Shown here: piece by piece, positions 12,888 to 23,810 of the stretch | Layout of the letters: the number at the start of each line of letters is the position of its first letter | Position numbering within the stretch: the first letter of the stretch is position 1 | DNA from: Blastocystis hominis | Taxonomy: Eukaryota > Sar > Bigyra > Opalinata > Blastocystidae | Assembly (NCBI RefSeq): GCF_000151665.1 | Contig: NW_013171849.1 | Coordinates: 610,480 to 674,479 of the forward strand | DNA length: 64,000 bases | Direction: 5' to 3' | Program-made: the position numbers and the translations under genes | The notes under the pieces: model-generated | What the model saw: only the letters and a program-made list of their open reading frames with translations | Told to the model about the DNA's origin: nothing | The model's database searches: none

Positions 12888-13140
12888 TGGGCTGGTACCT
12901 ACGAGTGACAAAGTGTCCAAACGCCTACACCAATAATTCACAACGACAAGAAAAGGAATAATTGGCAAAAGTTGAGCCTATTTCAGCAAATGTAGTTTGA
13001 ATTTGGAAACGAAATTATAGGATGGATGAGCTATTCTCTAGAAGGCTATGAAGCAATCCTGTTTACAAACAAACAAGCATGTAAGGCACAAACTAAAACA
13101 ATGAGAACCACTAGCGGGTAGTGTTACATACTATACTCCT

Positions 13141-13585
13141 CTACCTACAGTTAAAAACTCGGAATATAGCTACTTTCTTCTTATAGGCATCAACCTTTGG
13201 ATCTTTCTTCTCGGTTTTTGATTTCGCCTTTTTGATCGCTTCCAACTGCTTCTCTCTCTCCTTCCTGGCCGCTTCCAGAGCTACTTGCTCAAGTGAATCG
13301 GCAAGTTGGTTTCCTTGAATCTACGAATCACCAAATAAGCAAAGACTGCACATTTTGATTGTTAATTACGTCGCTCATCTACGAGTCATCACTTCACACT
13401 GCCCAAACCGTTTTCGTAGCCTTCGACTCCACATTCAGAGGCTGCAAGCTATCGACTGAAAACTCAGATTCCCATCGACTCTCGTTTCTCTTCATGTTGA
13501 AGTAGAACGTCTTTCCATCGTCCGTTTGGTGTTTTGTCCAGATGCCCATTCCCGGCTCCGCATCCAAGAACATAGGAGAGCTCAT
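13141..13585 (-). CDS. Small WW-domain protein
   Basis: About 125 residues. The WW domain is near the N terminus (GMGIWTKHQTDDGKTFYFN, then NESRWE), with first W, central aromatic block and a final W as the second signature residue. The remainder is a Lys/Glu-rich helix (AARKEREKQLEAIKKAK). Two introns (30 and 31 nt) separate the WW exon, a mini-exon with MSDVINNQN, and the last exon. WW domains bind proline-rich ligands, and the proline-rich GYF protein is the next gene upstream in the same orientation, but a functional link is only inference. Spliceosomal PRP40-type proteins are larger. Confidence 0.7.
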
Positions 13586-13617
13586 TCCAAACTCTTAGTG
13601 AAACAAACACCGAACGC

Positions 13618-16293
13618 TCATTTCTTTCCCTTCTTCGTCTTAATCGCACTATCCAGCGTGGGGAACTTATCAAAATTCAGCACGCTCGCCTCCTTTATCA
13701 CCGGCTTTCTCACTTCATTCAATGTGGATCCGGCCTGTTGCAGCAGCAATTCGATTTCTTGGCTGCGATCTACGTCTGACGTTCTCCACCCTCCCTCACT
13801 CTCCAGTGTCTGGGACGCGCCTGCTTTACCAGGCTGGTTTTTGGCGGGCTTTTGATTTTTGGCGGGCTGCGCGGGATGTGGCGGCTGGGCAGGTTTGGGC
13901 TCCGGTCTGGAGAGGACGATGGGCTGCACGTTCTTGACGGGGACGGGGTTCCATGTGCGCTTGGGGGGCGTGACATCGAGAGGGAGAAGAGTGGACGGGT
14001 TTAGAACCACCTTTTTGCCGGTGGGCTTCGCGACGGGGAGCTTCACCTTCGCGTTCTCCTTCTGTCCCTTCTGCTCCTTCTGCTCGTTCTGGATCTCCTT
14101 CAGGGAGATCGCCTGCACGGGCTTCGTGCTCCAACCCGTGAATTTCCTCACCGGCTTGGCGGGCTCCGAGGGTTCAACGGGCTCGGCGGGTTTGGAGGGT
14201 TCCGAGGGCTCAATGGGCTTGGGGGGAGCGGAGGGTTCTGCGGGTTTAGCAGGCTCAATGGGCTTGGGGGGAGCGGAGGGCTCAATGGGCTTGGAGGGAG
14301 CGGAGGGCTCAATGGGCTTGGCTTTGGGCTTGAGCTCTGGTTTGGGCTGTGGCTTGATTTCTGGTTTGGGCTGTGGCTTGAGCTCTGGTTTGGGTTCTGG
14401 CTTGAGCTCTGGTTTGGGCTGTGGCTTGATTTCTGGTTTGGGTTCTGGCTTGGGTTCTGGTTTGTTTTCTGCCTTATGTTCTGTCTTGATTTCTGGTTTG
14501 GGTTCTGGTTTAGGTTCTGGTTTAGGTCCTGTCTTGGGCTCCGGCTTAGGCTCCGGCTTAGGCTCCGGCTTAGGCTCCGGCTTGGACTCCGGCTTGGACT
14601 CTGTCTTAGGCTCCGGCTTAGGCTCCCCAGTGCCACTCTGCAGCCCCGCGGCGTTCTCCATGTCCGGGACAGGATATCGCCACTTCATGGGCGGCCAGAC
14701 GATATCCGGCTACGCTCACACGCTCCCTCCTACCCTACCATCACCTGGAACGCCAGCTCGGTCTGCGGGAACCACGCGCTGAGCGTCCGCCACTCGTTCG
14801 ACCAGTTGGTTCGCAGCTGGAGATGGTTGAAGAAGCAGCCGTTCTGGAACCAAATGCACATCCGGTAGTTGGGGAAGGGACCCTGCACCTTGTTGTACAT
14901 GTCCACGTAGTACCACTGCAGCTGGTTCAGCTAGAATCGAAGCCGCTTGCCTGGCCTACCTTGTTATACAGCATCTCGCGGGAAGAAAAGGGAAGGCCTG
15001 GAGCGGACGTCTGGAGCGAGAGCGGCACGTTCTGCATGGGCTGCATAGGTTGCATGGATTGCATGGATTGCATGGATTGCATGGATTGCATTTGTTGCAT
15101 GGGCTGCATTTGTTGCATTTGTTGCATTTGTTGCATTTGTTGCATGGATTGCATGGGCTGGGAGGAATACATTGGTTGCATGGGCTGCATAGGCTGCATT
15201 CCTGGAAGCGTCGGCGTCGGCGTCGGCTGTGGGGGCTTGCGTTGAGGTTGCTGCGACGGCATTCGCTTCATCGGCTGGGCCATTTGGGGGATCTGAGGGA
15301 TCTGAGGGATCTGAGGGATCTGGGACATTTGGGACATTTGGGACATTTGGGACATAGGCGGCTGCTGTGTGGGCTCTGCAGACGGTACAGACTGGGCTGC
15401 TGGGGAAGAAGGGGTCTTGTCCCCAGGCTTGTCCCCAGGCTTGTCCTTGGTCAAAGGCTCCGCAGGCTCCGCAGGCTCTGCAGGCTCCGCAAGCTCTGCA
15501 GGTTTCACAGGCTCTGCAGGCTCTGCAGACTCGGTAGACTGGACGGGGGCTTCGTCCGAGTCTGGACGCGGCGTTGGAGGATGCGACGCGTATCGGATCT
15601 TCTGCTTCATCAACAAGTCCTTCTGCCGGTTCTTCAGCTCTTCGTGGTTCTCTTGCACCGAATCCAAAGCCTAAGATCACCAACCAAGTCAGTGCTTCCT
15701 ACCAAATCTGATACAGGCTGCTTGGTCTGGGTAGAACTCATGCTAGTGTAGGCGTTGGCCACCAAAGATTGTTCGATTTCTTCCTAGAAATGAAATAGCG
15801 TGAGTAAAACAACGTTGTTAACGGGGGATTTGTGAGAGTTCGAATAGTAGGGACCTTTCTTATTTTCAGTTGCTATTTTTTGTTGCCACATCGCTTTTAC
15901 CTTTCATCACAGGCTCAACAAATAACATACCTCATCCAATTGGTCAAAAGATAAAGAGATCGGCTCAAACGGCTCTTCCAATATCTACAATTTACAGAGT
16001 AAACGTTCTCATACATCCCTCTTTCCACTTAAGCACGGAGCAATGGATGTTGGCTGATACCAGCTCAACAAGTCATTGAGTGAATATCGAATATCTAAAA
16101 AATTATATTCTTCAAAGACTAAACACCTCGCTTCACATAGCGTTTGTTACCTGAGTTCGAAAATGTAGAATGTCCATAATAATTCTTTTTTCGATCTCCG
16201 ACGGTACTCCATGCATTTGACTGCTCCTACCATTCTAAGAACTACAGTAAAACGTACACTGTTGCTCTCACTTCTTTGTAACTCAGTATTCAT
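13618..16293 (-). CDS. GYF-domain protein with eIF4E-binding-like motif (GIGYF/EXA1-like)
   Basis: Large scaffold-type protein. The GYF domain reads [19 protein letters not shown] and continues [11 protein letters not shown], matching the GYF core WxYxDxxxxxQGPF..MxxWFxxGYF. Near the N terminus the spliced exons give [24 protein letters not shown] fits the eIF4E-family binding motif Yx4L-phi, and the RYS start matches GIGYF proteins. Between lie a Gln/Met-rich segment (tandem QMQ) and a Glu/Ala/Pro segment; after the GYF domain comes a long Lys-Pro-Glu-Pro repeat (about 14330-14620). Start 16293 is supported by a phase-0, 31-nt intron joining [12 protein letters not shown] to [11 protein letters not shown]. 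The stop TGA at 13620-13618 is followed within 15 nt by minus-strand TGTTTGTT. GIGYF proteins repress translation with 4EHP; this role is inferred. Confidence 0.8.
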
Positions 16294-16299
16294 TGCTTA

Positions 16300-16800
16300 G
16301 AAGTCGTTCTATAGCTAAGTGAAACTCCTAGAAACCGAATACATTAACTTGCTCCTTATAAGAAACAATCTTGAAACAAGTGAAATAGGGTACAACAGAA
16401 TAGAGCCTAGTCCCGCGGAACTTCATTCCTATTCCTTATTGTCATATTAGCTGTGTATTCCACTCGCCTGATGTATTCCCGAAAGATACCTAAAACGGAA
16501 AAGACAATTGAAACATTCCTAAAGAAGATACGATTGGCTGTTGGTATTGATTAACTGAAAGAAAAGATAGTGAATAGTACTCATTCTGAAGATAGAGTTG
16601 TATCTATTATAGAAGGAAAACAGCTATAACAAGCTTTTGTAGGACAGATTATCGAAATATTCACTTTGTACCCAAAATGCTTGAACTAGCAAGGGTTAAT
16701 TGAAATAAATAGGGTGCATTTCTCAATAACTGTCCTGATTATAATTATTTCTCTGCTTTCTCTCCTATATTAGTTTTCTCCTTTCTTTGTGTCGTTTGGC
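16300..16800. promoter_or_regulatory. Intergenic region between divergent GYF-protein and SdhB genes
   Basis: About 500 bp, AT-rich, with no splice-consistent frame on either strand. It must hold both promoters; no specific element could be identified by eye. Confidence 0.45.
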
Positions 16801-16803
16801 GTA

Positions 16804-17763
16804 ATGCTTTCCAGAACTCTGTATTCTGTGTCTAAGGGAGCCATGCGTGTAGCTCCTCTGGTTTCCCAAATCCCTGCCATGAACTATACAGTTGATATGA
16901 GAGTGCGAGAAGAGATGAAGATGGTATTTAATGGTTATTTCAGGCTCTTATTGCATAGCCTTGCTACAAGCTTTTTAGAATCTATCGTTATAACCCTGCC
17001 AAGGATTTAAAGCCCCATTATGAGAGCTATGTAATTGATCTCATGGAGTAAAAATGTAACTTTTTCTTTATTCGCAGTTGTGGAACCATGGTGTTGGATG
17101 CTCTGTTCAAGATCAAGAACGAGCAAGATCCTACTTTTGCATTTAGAAGGTGAGCGATTTGTATTCTTTTTTAGGGTAGATCGTGCCGTGAGGGTATTTG
17201 CGGTTCGTGTGCCATGAACATCAACGGAGAGAACGGCCTCGCGTGTCTTACAAAGATCCCTAAGAATACCGACGCCTGCACGGTGCGTCCTCTCCCCCAC
17301 ATGTTCGTCATCAAGGATCTCATCCCCGGTACGCCCTCCCTCTCCCTCCTAACGCTCAGATATGACGAACTTCTACGAGCAGTACGCTTCGATCAAGCCG
17401 TGGCTGCAGAAGAAGTCGGCTGTGAGCACGGACTACAAGGTGGAGAACCTGCAGTCGCACGAGGATCGTCTGCTTCTGGACGGTCTGTACGAGTGCATTC
17501 TCTGCGCCTGCTGCTCGACGTCGTGCCCGTCGTACTGGTGGCACGGCGATAAGTATCTGGGCCCGTCGATTCTGCAGCAAGCGTACCGATGGATCGCCGA
17601 TTCGCGTGATGAGATGACGGAGGAGAGACTGAAGAGTCTGGACGATACGTACAAGCTGTATCGATGCCATGCGATTATGAACTGCACGCATGCTTGCCCC
17701 AAGAATCTCAATCCGGGAAGATCGATCCACAAGCTGAAGCATGCAATCCACCATATGCACTAA
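16804..17763 (+). CDS. SDHB: Succinate dehydrogenase (complex II) iron-sulfur subunit, mitochondrial
   Basis: Transfers electrons from the flavoprotein subunit to quinone in complex II; in reverse it serves fumarate reduction. An N-terminal presequence ([16 protein letters not shown]) is followed by the 2Fe-2S motif [21 protein letters not shown] and the ferredoxin-type motifs [16 protein letters not shown] and [17 protein letters not shown] that bind the 4Fe-4S and 3Fe-4S clusters. All cluster cysteines are present. Five exons are joined by introns of about 25-55 nt; one 30-nt intron splits FRR/SCREG. The stop TAA is 1 nt before a TGTTTGAC variant element at 17765. The next gene downstream on the same strand is RquA, pointing to rhodoquinol-dependent fumarate reduction. 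Confidence 0.95.
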
Positions 17764-18006
17764 GTGTTTGACTTTCGTAATAATGATTCATTCCTTTTGG
17801 ATTGTTTGTTGTATGGAGATTGTGGGAGAATTGCAGATAGCGATTTTTTGTGATAGTATAGATGTGAACCAACCTGATTGTGTGGGGATATCGATGCCAT
17901 AGCGTGCCAGGCTCAAGAATCATGGTAATTCTTACGAAGATCATCCATGATACTGGATCCCCGCGATTATCGTAAGAACTGCAAAACATCATTGAATTCC
18001 CATTCA

Positions 18007-18927
18007 ATGTTTGTACTCCGCTCCCTTTCACAGAAGACAGCCCCGTTTGCAGTCAATGGGCTGAAAACGATGTTGAGAAGAACCACTCCCGGTTCGTTAC
18101 CTTTTGTGTATTTTGATGTCTAGCGATGCAGCAGATTGCTCCCGTTGTGTACACCAAGGAGCAGCGTCCCGTGCCCGAGGATTACCGTGTCCCCGATTAC
18201 ATGGAGAAAATCTACACTTGGTGCTATGTGAAGCCCAAGAACGTGAAGATGCTGGACCGCCAGTTGGTCGTCCAAGCCATTCTGTTTGGTTACTTCCAAC
18301 CTCTGGCCAACATGGTTTGCGAGGAGCTGAAGCCCGGCCAGAAGCTTTTGCAATGCGGTAGCACCTACGGCAAGCTCGTTGCCACGGTGTCGAAGAAACT
18401 CGGTCCCACGGGTACCTACAACTGCTGCGATATCATGCCGATCCAGGTGGCGTCGTGCAACCGCAAAATGTCGCAGTATCCTTGCAACGGAGGTTGCATC
18501 TTGGAAGATGCCGCCACGCACCACCCTGAGGAAGACAAGGCCTACGACGCTGCGTACAGACATCCACACTCACGATCTAACGCGTAGACTGTCGTTCCTT
18601 CTGCTGCACGAAGTCCCTGATGACACGAAGTACAAGGTGATCAATCGAATCATGATGTCCGTGCCCGTGGGCGGAAAGGCCATCTTCATTGAGTACCACA
18701 AGCCTGCTTGGTACAGGTAGAAGCGATATGGCGTGTTTATGGATAGTCCGTGGAGATACATGATGCCCATCGTGTATTGGCTGCTGGAGCCGCTGGCGTT
18801 CCCCGTGTGGCATCACCAGATTACCGAGCTGGGAGATCCGGAGCTGGTGAAGAAGTTCAAGTGGCGAAAGGAATTGCGATTTATGGGTCTGTACCAGAAA
18901 CTGGTGGGAGTGCGTGTTGAGGACTAA
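18007..18927 (+). CDS. rquA: RquA-type rhodoquinone biosynthesis methyltransferase-like protein
   Basis: RquA converts ubiquinone to the lower-potential rhodoquinone, allowing fumarate reduction by complex II under anoxia. A targeting peptide (MFVLRSLSQKTAPFAVNG) precedes the conserved core: DYMEKIYTWCYVKPKNVKML, LVVQAILFGYFQPLANMV, a non-classical nucleotide loop (GQKLLQCGSTYGK), FLLLHEVPDDTKYKVINRI, GGKAIFIEYHKPAW, and the C-terminal FMGLYQKLVGVR. Introns of 30-36 nt occur after codon TTP, within DAA/LSF and within WYS. The stop TAA is followed by TGTTTGTT at 18945-18952. Bacterial origin by lateral transfer is known for eukaryotic RquA. The gene lies 243 bp after SDHB on the same strand. 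Confidence 0.93.
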
Positions 18928-19003
18928 GCGTGCCTTTAGTGTGTTGTTTGTTTGATAAAGAAGGAGAAGGGAGATAGCTACTTCCTAATAAATACTATTT
19001 GTG

Positions 19004-19827
19004 ATGAGTCTGTCATCTTTTGTTAGTGCAATAAACGAAGCTGGAAAGCACAAAGATAGGGATGCGATAAAGCAGGTGTTGAATGAAGTGAAAGCAAGGA
19101 TTGTTTTGTCGGTCTAATATTGTAGATAAAACTCATCACAGAGTCTATTGATCTGAGTGAAATGTGTAGACTTTCCATAGTTGTCAAACTTATGGCGTAG
19201 GTCAGTTTTTCGAAAGTTATATATGCGTCGCCGTCTCTACGGTTCCCGAAGAGATTCCAAATGCCATTCAACTATATAGATCGTTCTGTAAGGAAGATCC
19301 GAATCAAGAGCGCACACTACTTGTAAAATCGCTGAACCTTCTCTACCTCCTGTGTTCAAATGATCTCCCTGCGTTCCACGCTGAAGTAATAGTGGTTGAC
19401 AAATTGAACCTAGCTTGAGCTGCTTTCTAATATTGAAATGCTCAGCCCGCTTATTCAGTTCTCTATCGACGTGGAGGGCTATCTCACAACGGGTCGTTAC
19501 AGCAAGCTTCAAGAATGTATGCAGCACCTCCCTGACGAGATGTTTTCGCATCTAATGCGATATCTGCTCGAGTCGATCCAAGAAGACATCGAAAGCTGTA
19601 TCGAAGTGTCATTCCGAGAGATGTCTATCGATCAGTTCTCTACGATGATAAACTGGAAGGGTTCTGCAGACGAGCTGATTGAGCACGTGCAGAAGACGCA
19701 CGGAGACCGCTGGGAAGTGCGCGACGGGATGATTTTCTTCCCAGTGAAGAAGGTAGAAGACGCGATGGAAGCGAAGAAAACGCTGGGAGATTTGATTGTG
19801 CAGTTGAATGATTTTGAAAAGATTTGA
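19004..19827 (+). CDS. RPN12: 26S proteasome regulatory subunit Rpn12 (PSMD8)
   Basis: Lid subunit of the 19S regulatory particle, PCI-domain family. Splicing four introns (26-50 nt) gives MSLSSFVSAINEAGK, then SLNLLYLLCSNDLPAFHAEL, IEMLSPLIQFSIDVEGYLTT, LLESIQEDIESCIEVSF and DRWEVRDGMIFF, matching the Rpn12 pattern (LNLLxLLSxNRxxEFHxEL; DTIRxEIAxCxEKxY). The genomic TGA at 19825-19827 sits only 2 nt before TGTTTGTT (19830-19837). If cleavage occurs 4 nt before the element, the mRNA would end after the first T of the stop and the tail would supply TAA, so termination is preserved either way. Confidence 0.85.
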
Positions 19828-20094
19828 CGTGTTTGTTAGAGACAGTGAAGGGACGGAGTGGGAGTGGAAAAGGGAAGTGCGTCATTCGCTCAGTAATCCG
19901 ATGTGAAAGTCTTTTAGCAATAGAAACTAAGAGAATAGAATAAGTAAAGTGGTAATACAATAAGAGCAGTTCATTGTTTATTGTCATATATTTATCAATG
20001 CATTATTTTGTTGATTGTATCAGTTCCGTTTTTCATTTTAATGATGTTGATGGTTCTATTTGTTTAAGATGTGCAGGGATATATGAATAAATAG

Positions 20095-22820
20095 ATGAAA
20101 GTGGATGGCTGGATTTCACTCATATTGAATAATAAGGAATGCATAGTATTAAAATTCAATAATGGAGTATTCATGAATCAAGGATTTGTCCTCAATGAGC
20201 AGAAAGTGTTGAAAGTGTTTGGAAATCATCAAATTGGTGCTATTTCATATAATGAAGAACAAGCCATTATAGTAGTAGAAGAAGGAATCGTGGATTTGGA
20301 TCATGGAAGTCGATTTGAAGGATTGATATTGACAGAAAACAAGTTTGGAATTCCATTTGGATATGGTGAAATGTATGATGATAATGGATTCTTGGTGTAC
20401 AAGGGCATAATGATCAATTGGAAACGATTTGGATATGGAACGAGTTATCATAATAATGTTTTGATTATATCTACATAAAAGCAACACAAACAATCATAAG
20501 AAAGAGGCATTAGAATTGTTTTCCTATCATTGTATGTAATCACTCGAGGATAATAAAAGGAATGAATTTATATGCACTAAACAAAAGAATACAATCACTT
20601 TCAAATTAGAATAAATATCTGCTATGGAGAAAAAGAAGGCAAGGTATAAGTAATGTGTCAAATAAGAATTAAACTGAGATAGAAGTAAATGTCATTTTTC
20701 TTTTATTATGGTCAACCATTTTTACAGTATTTTTATAGAAATAGTATAACATATTAGACATACCAAAAGAAAACAAAGATTCGAAGTATTTACTCAATGA
20801 TTACGTTACAGGTAAAAAGAAGAAGATTTCGATTAACAAAGTTGAATATGAAGTGACTCTTTATCAAGGAGATCATTCTAGCGAATATTTGATTTGTGAA
20901 ATGAAGAATAATAAAGTTGAAGGCCGTTGCCAATTATTTAATCGTGGAATTTTGAGTCTTGCTTGGGTAATTCAAAACGGTAAACGAGTTGGTGGAATAA
21001 CAGAATATGAGAATGGCAAGGCATTACAAAAGGAAAGCTGGGATTCATTACTAAAAAAAGGAGATCGAAGACTGATCGAAAATACAAAAGGAAAATTAAA
21101 GATGAAAATACGGTATCGAATGGAAAAGGAGAAGAGGAAAGAAGAGAATAAGGAAAAGGAAAAGGAAAAGGAAAAGGAAAAGGAAAAGGAAAAGGAAAAG
21201 GAAAAGGAAAAGGAAAAGGAAAAGGAAAAGGAAAAGGAAAAGGAAAAGGAAAAGGAAACGCAAATAATGGGTAAAGAGGATGAAGCTGGAGAGAATAAGG
21301 AGATAAAGGAGGAGACAATAATATATCAAGGAGAATTTGACGAAGAAATGAATCGAGATGGTTATGGAATGGAATATGATATTGAAAATGGTAAAGAGAA
21401 AATTGAAGGATATTGGTCAAAAGACATATTGGTTCGCGTTATTCGTGAATTTGATGCTGATAATAACATAATGATCGAATACGACCAGAGTGATTATAAT
21501 GATAATAGGGACGATAATAGTGATAAAGATACTGTGGAGTTATTGAACCGAGTTCCCATTTATATCGGGGGATACTGTATAAGCAATGGCATGATTATGC
21601 GACATGGAGTAGGATATTTGATTGATGAAGACAGTGGAACAGCAATTCGTGAAAGTGAATGGGATCATGGAAAAGAGAAGAAAGGCGGAGTAGATTTGTA
21701 TGAAGGTTGGTATGTTGTTGGAATAAAAGAAAGTATTCGAAGTATATTGAAGAATGAAGAACCAGGAAAAATGACGATTAAGCCAACTGTTGATGTGCCT
21801 GCCAAACGAGTCGTGATAAACAATAGTACAGAGCTGATTGATATGGATTTGAAAGTAACAGATTTAGTGATCACATCAAATGCTTGTAATGACTTGAATG
21901 TATTGGATCTGAGCAAATACAAATGGTTACAATCAATAGATATCAGTAGTGACTGTTGTGGAACAGTGGAAACATTCAAGATCAGTAAATTACACCGATT
22001 GAAAACAATAAAAATCGGAAACAATTCATTTACCCAAGCAAAAAATAGTACTAGAGAAGATAAGTCGAAGTCATTCCACATATTGAATTGTGAATCATTG
22101 GAATCCATTCAAATTGGTCAATTCAGTTTCAGTGATTATGCTGGCGAATTTGAATTGAAGAATCTACCAAAATTACAATCCATTCAGATTGGTTCAATTG
22201 GAAGTGATTCACGCAATTTCTGGTATAGCTCGTTTGTGGTTCGAGGTATTGATATGATATTGAATATTTGAATGATGCATAGATCTTCCAAATCTACAAT
22301 CTATTACATTAGGTTATTATGCATTCTATAATTCCTTATCAACTATAATTGAAAGTATTGAATGAATATAAAGGCATTATATATATAGATCTTCCATTGT
22401 TGCAATCCATTCAACTCGGTCAATATGCTCTTTGTGATAAAAATGATGAATCGAGTTCATTGACATTGCGAAGTTTGAATATAATAGTTTGATATTATGG
22501 AAAATAGATCTTCCGAATCTAACATCTATTACCAATTCTTATGGAGGATACAGTTTCTGTTATCCTCGTTCAGTGACATTGCAAAGTAATTTGGAGTGTC
22601 AAGTACTAATAGTATTTAGATATTCCAAATCTTCGAAATGTCAACCTCTCTAGTGGGTTCCAGTATGTTCGATCTATTTCCATTTCGAGTATTGTTTGAT
22701 TATTATCATATCATTCGTATATGTTCCTTCTGTTCTTGCTAGTCTTGTTAAAATCAAGCAGTAATTATTATCAGGGATCGACTCGATTCGCACAGCAATC
22801 CATTAAAGTTCTGGAGTATT
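20095..22820 (+). CDS. MORN-like / leucine-rich-repeat protein with exon-per-repeat structure
   Basis: Not a recognised housekeeping gene. The 5' part has MORN-like units (FGYGEMYDDNGFLVYKG; DGYGMEYDIENGKEKIEG), interrupted by a long Lys-Glu run encoded by GGAAAA repeats. The 3' part has LRR units of the form N-L-P-x-L-x-S-I-x-I/L-G. After 22245 each further LRR is an exon ending in codon position 1, separated by phase-1 introns at 22246-22282, 22355-22388, 22473-22507, 22586-22619 and 22689-22742. The frame has no genomic stop before TGTTTGTT at 22826; T at 22820 would become TAA after polyadenylation. Exons between 20479 and 20811 are unresolved, so two genes remain possible. Base composition is far more AT-rich than neighbours. 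Confidence 0.6.
21150..21257 (+). repeat. (GGAAAA)n hexanucleotide repeat, coding for (Lys-Glu)n
   Basis: About 18 near-perfect copies inside the MORN/LRR gene; a slippage-prone microsatellite kept in frame because its unit is 6 bp. Confidence 0.95.
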
Positions 22821-22849
22821 TCTATTGTTTGTTGGTAATACGATTATAA

Positions 22850-23786
22850 GTACTTTTGGTTTTCTTTCCTTATCTTATTTATTGCTCAATCCAGTTTTCA
22901 CAATTAACTGATATTGTTTTTTGAATCGCTTTTTATACGTTGATCAAGTACGATTATCACTTATCATTATTATCACAGTAGTTAAATGATGATTTCTCAT
23001 ATACATATTTAACTTGTTACATTATTGATTGTGCTATTATAACCATTATGTATTATGGTGTTGTTAGTCCTTAAAAATAATTATGATATTATGTGCTTGT
23101 AAGAAATTAGTATACTAAGAAGTAGGGTCAAAATGAAACCAATAATATTAATAACTGATTGATATTCCAATCACACCTGTTATTATAGGATTGAGAATCA
23201 TACAAGTCACAGCCAATCTATTTTATACTTTATTAAGCAGTTACTATCAATACTACTCATTAAAAAATACTGTAAAACCAATACAGACACACAGTGATGA
23301 ATCATGAGAGTCAGTAATATAATCAGTTATCATCACGGTATTTGGGTTATTATGAAGTCGATCAATAGTCATTGATTTCCTTAAAAAAGCATTCTATATT
23401 CCACATCTCCAATAATAAGTTAAAAACAACGATGTATATGAGTGTGTTTAATATTCATAATTCGATAATACACTGCTAAATTACTTTGATATAACAGTGT
23501 AAACTTATAAATATTGAATCTCAGCCTTCTCCTGTAACGACATCTACTACCACATTAACCATTTATGCCTTTCATGACGATTATCAATTATCATTCACCT
23601 AGAATTGTTTATCTTTTCTATAACCCTTACTAATGATTGATTTTAACTTCATTAAACCATCTCTTTCTCATTCGTTATCACGAATCATTACGCTTACAAA
23701 TAGCTACTCGTTTTCACCCATTCCAGTCTCCAATGAATCACATCATATCATCTAATCCGACCTCCCCTTTCTATCATTCTTTCGCG
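22850..23786. other. AT-rich gene-free stretch
   Basis: Nothing recognisable on either strand: stops in all frames, no LRR-like remnants after 22820, and no splice-consistent exons. Confidence 0.5.
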
Positions 23787-23810
23787 AACAAACATAGCAA
23801 AAGAACTATA

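Noticed and set aside
14148-14782. Gly/Leu- and Ser/Arg/Pro-rich frames over the KPEP repeats
   Set aside because: Shadows of the Lys-Pro-Glu-Pro repeat of the GYF protein in other frames and on the other strand.
22260-22850. Decayed LRR pseudogene
   Set aside because: Stops vanish when 34-54-nt phase-1 introns are removed; the repeats then read intact.
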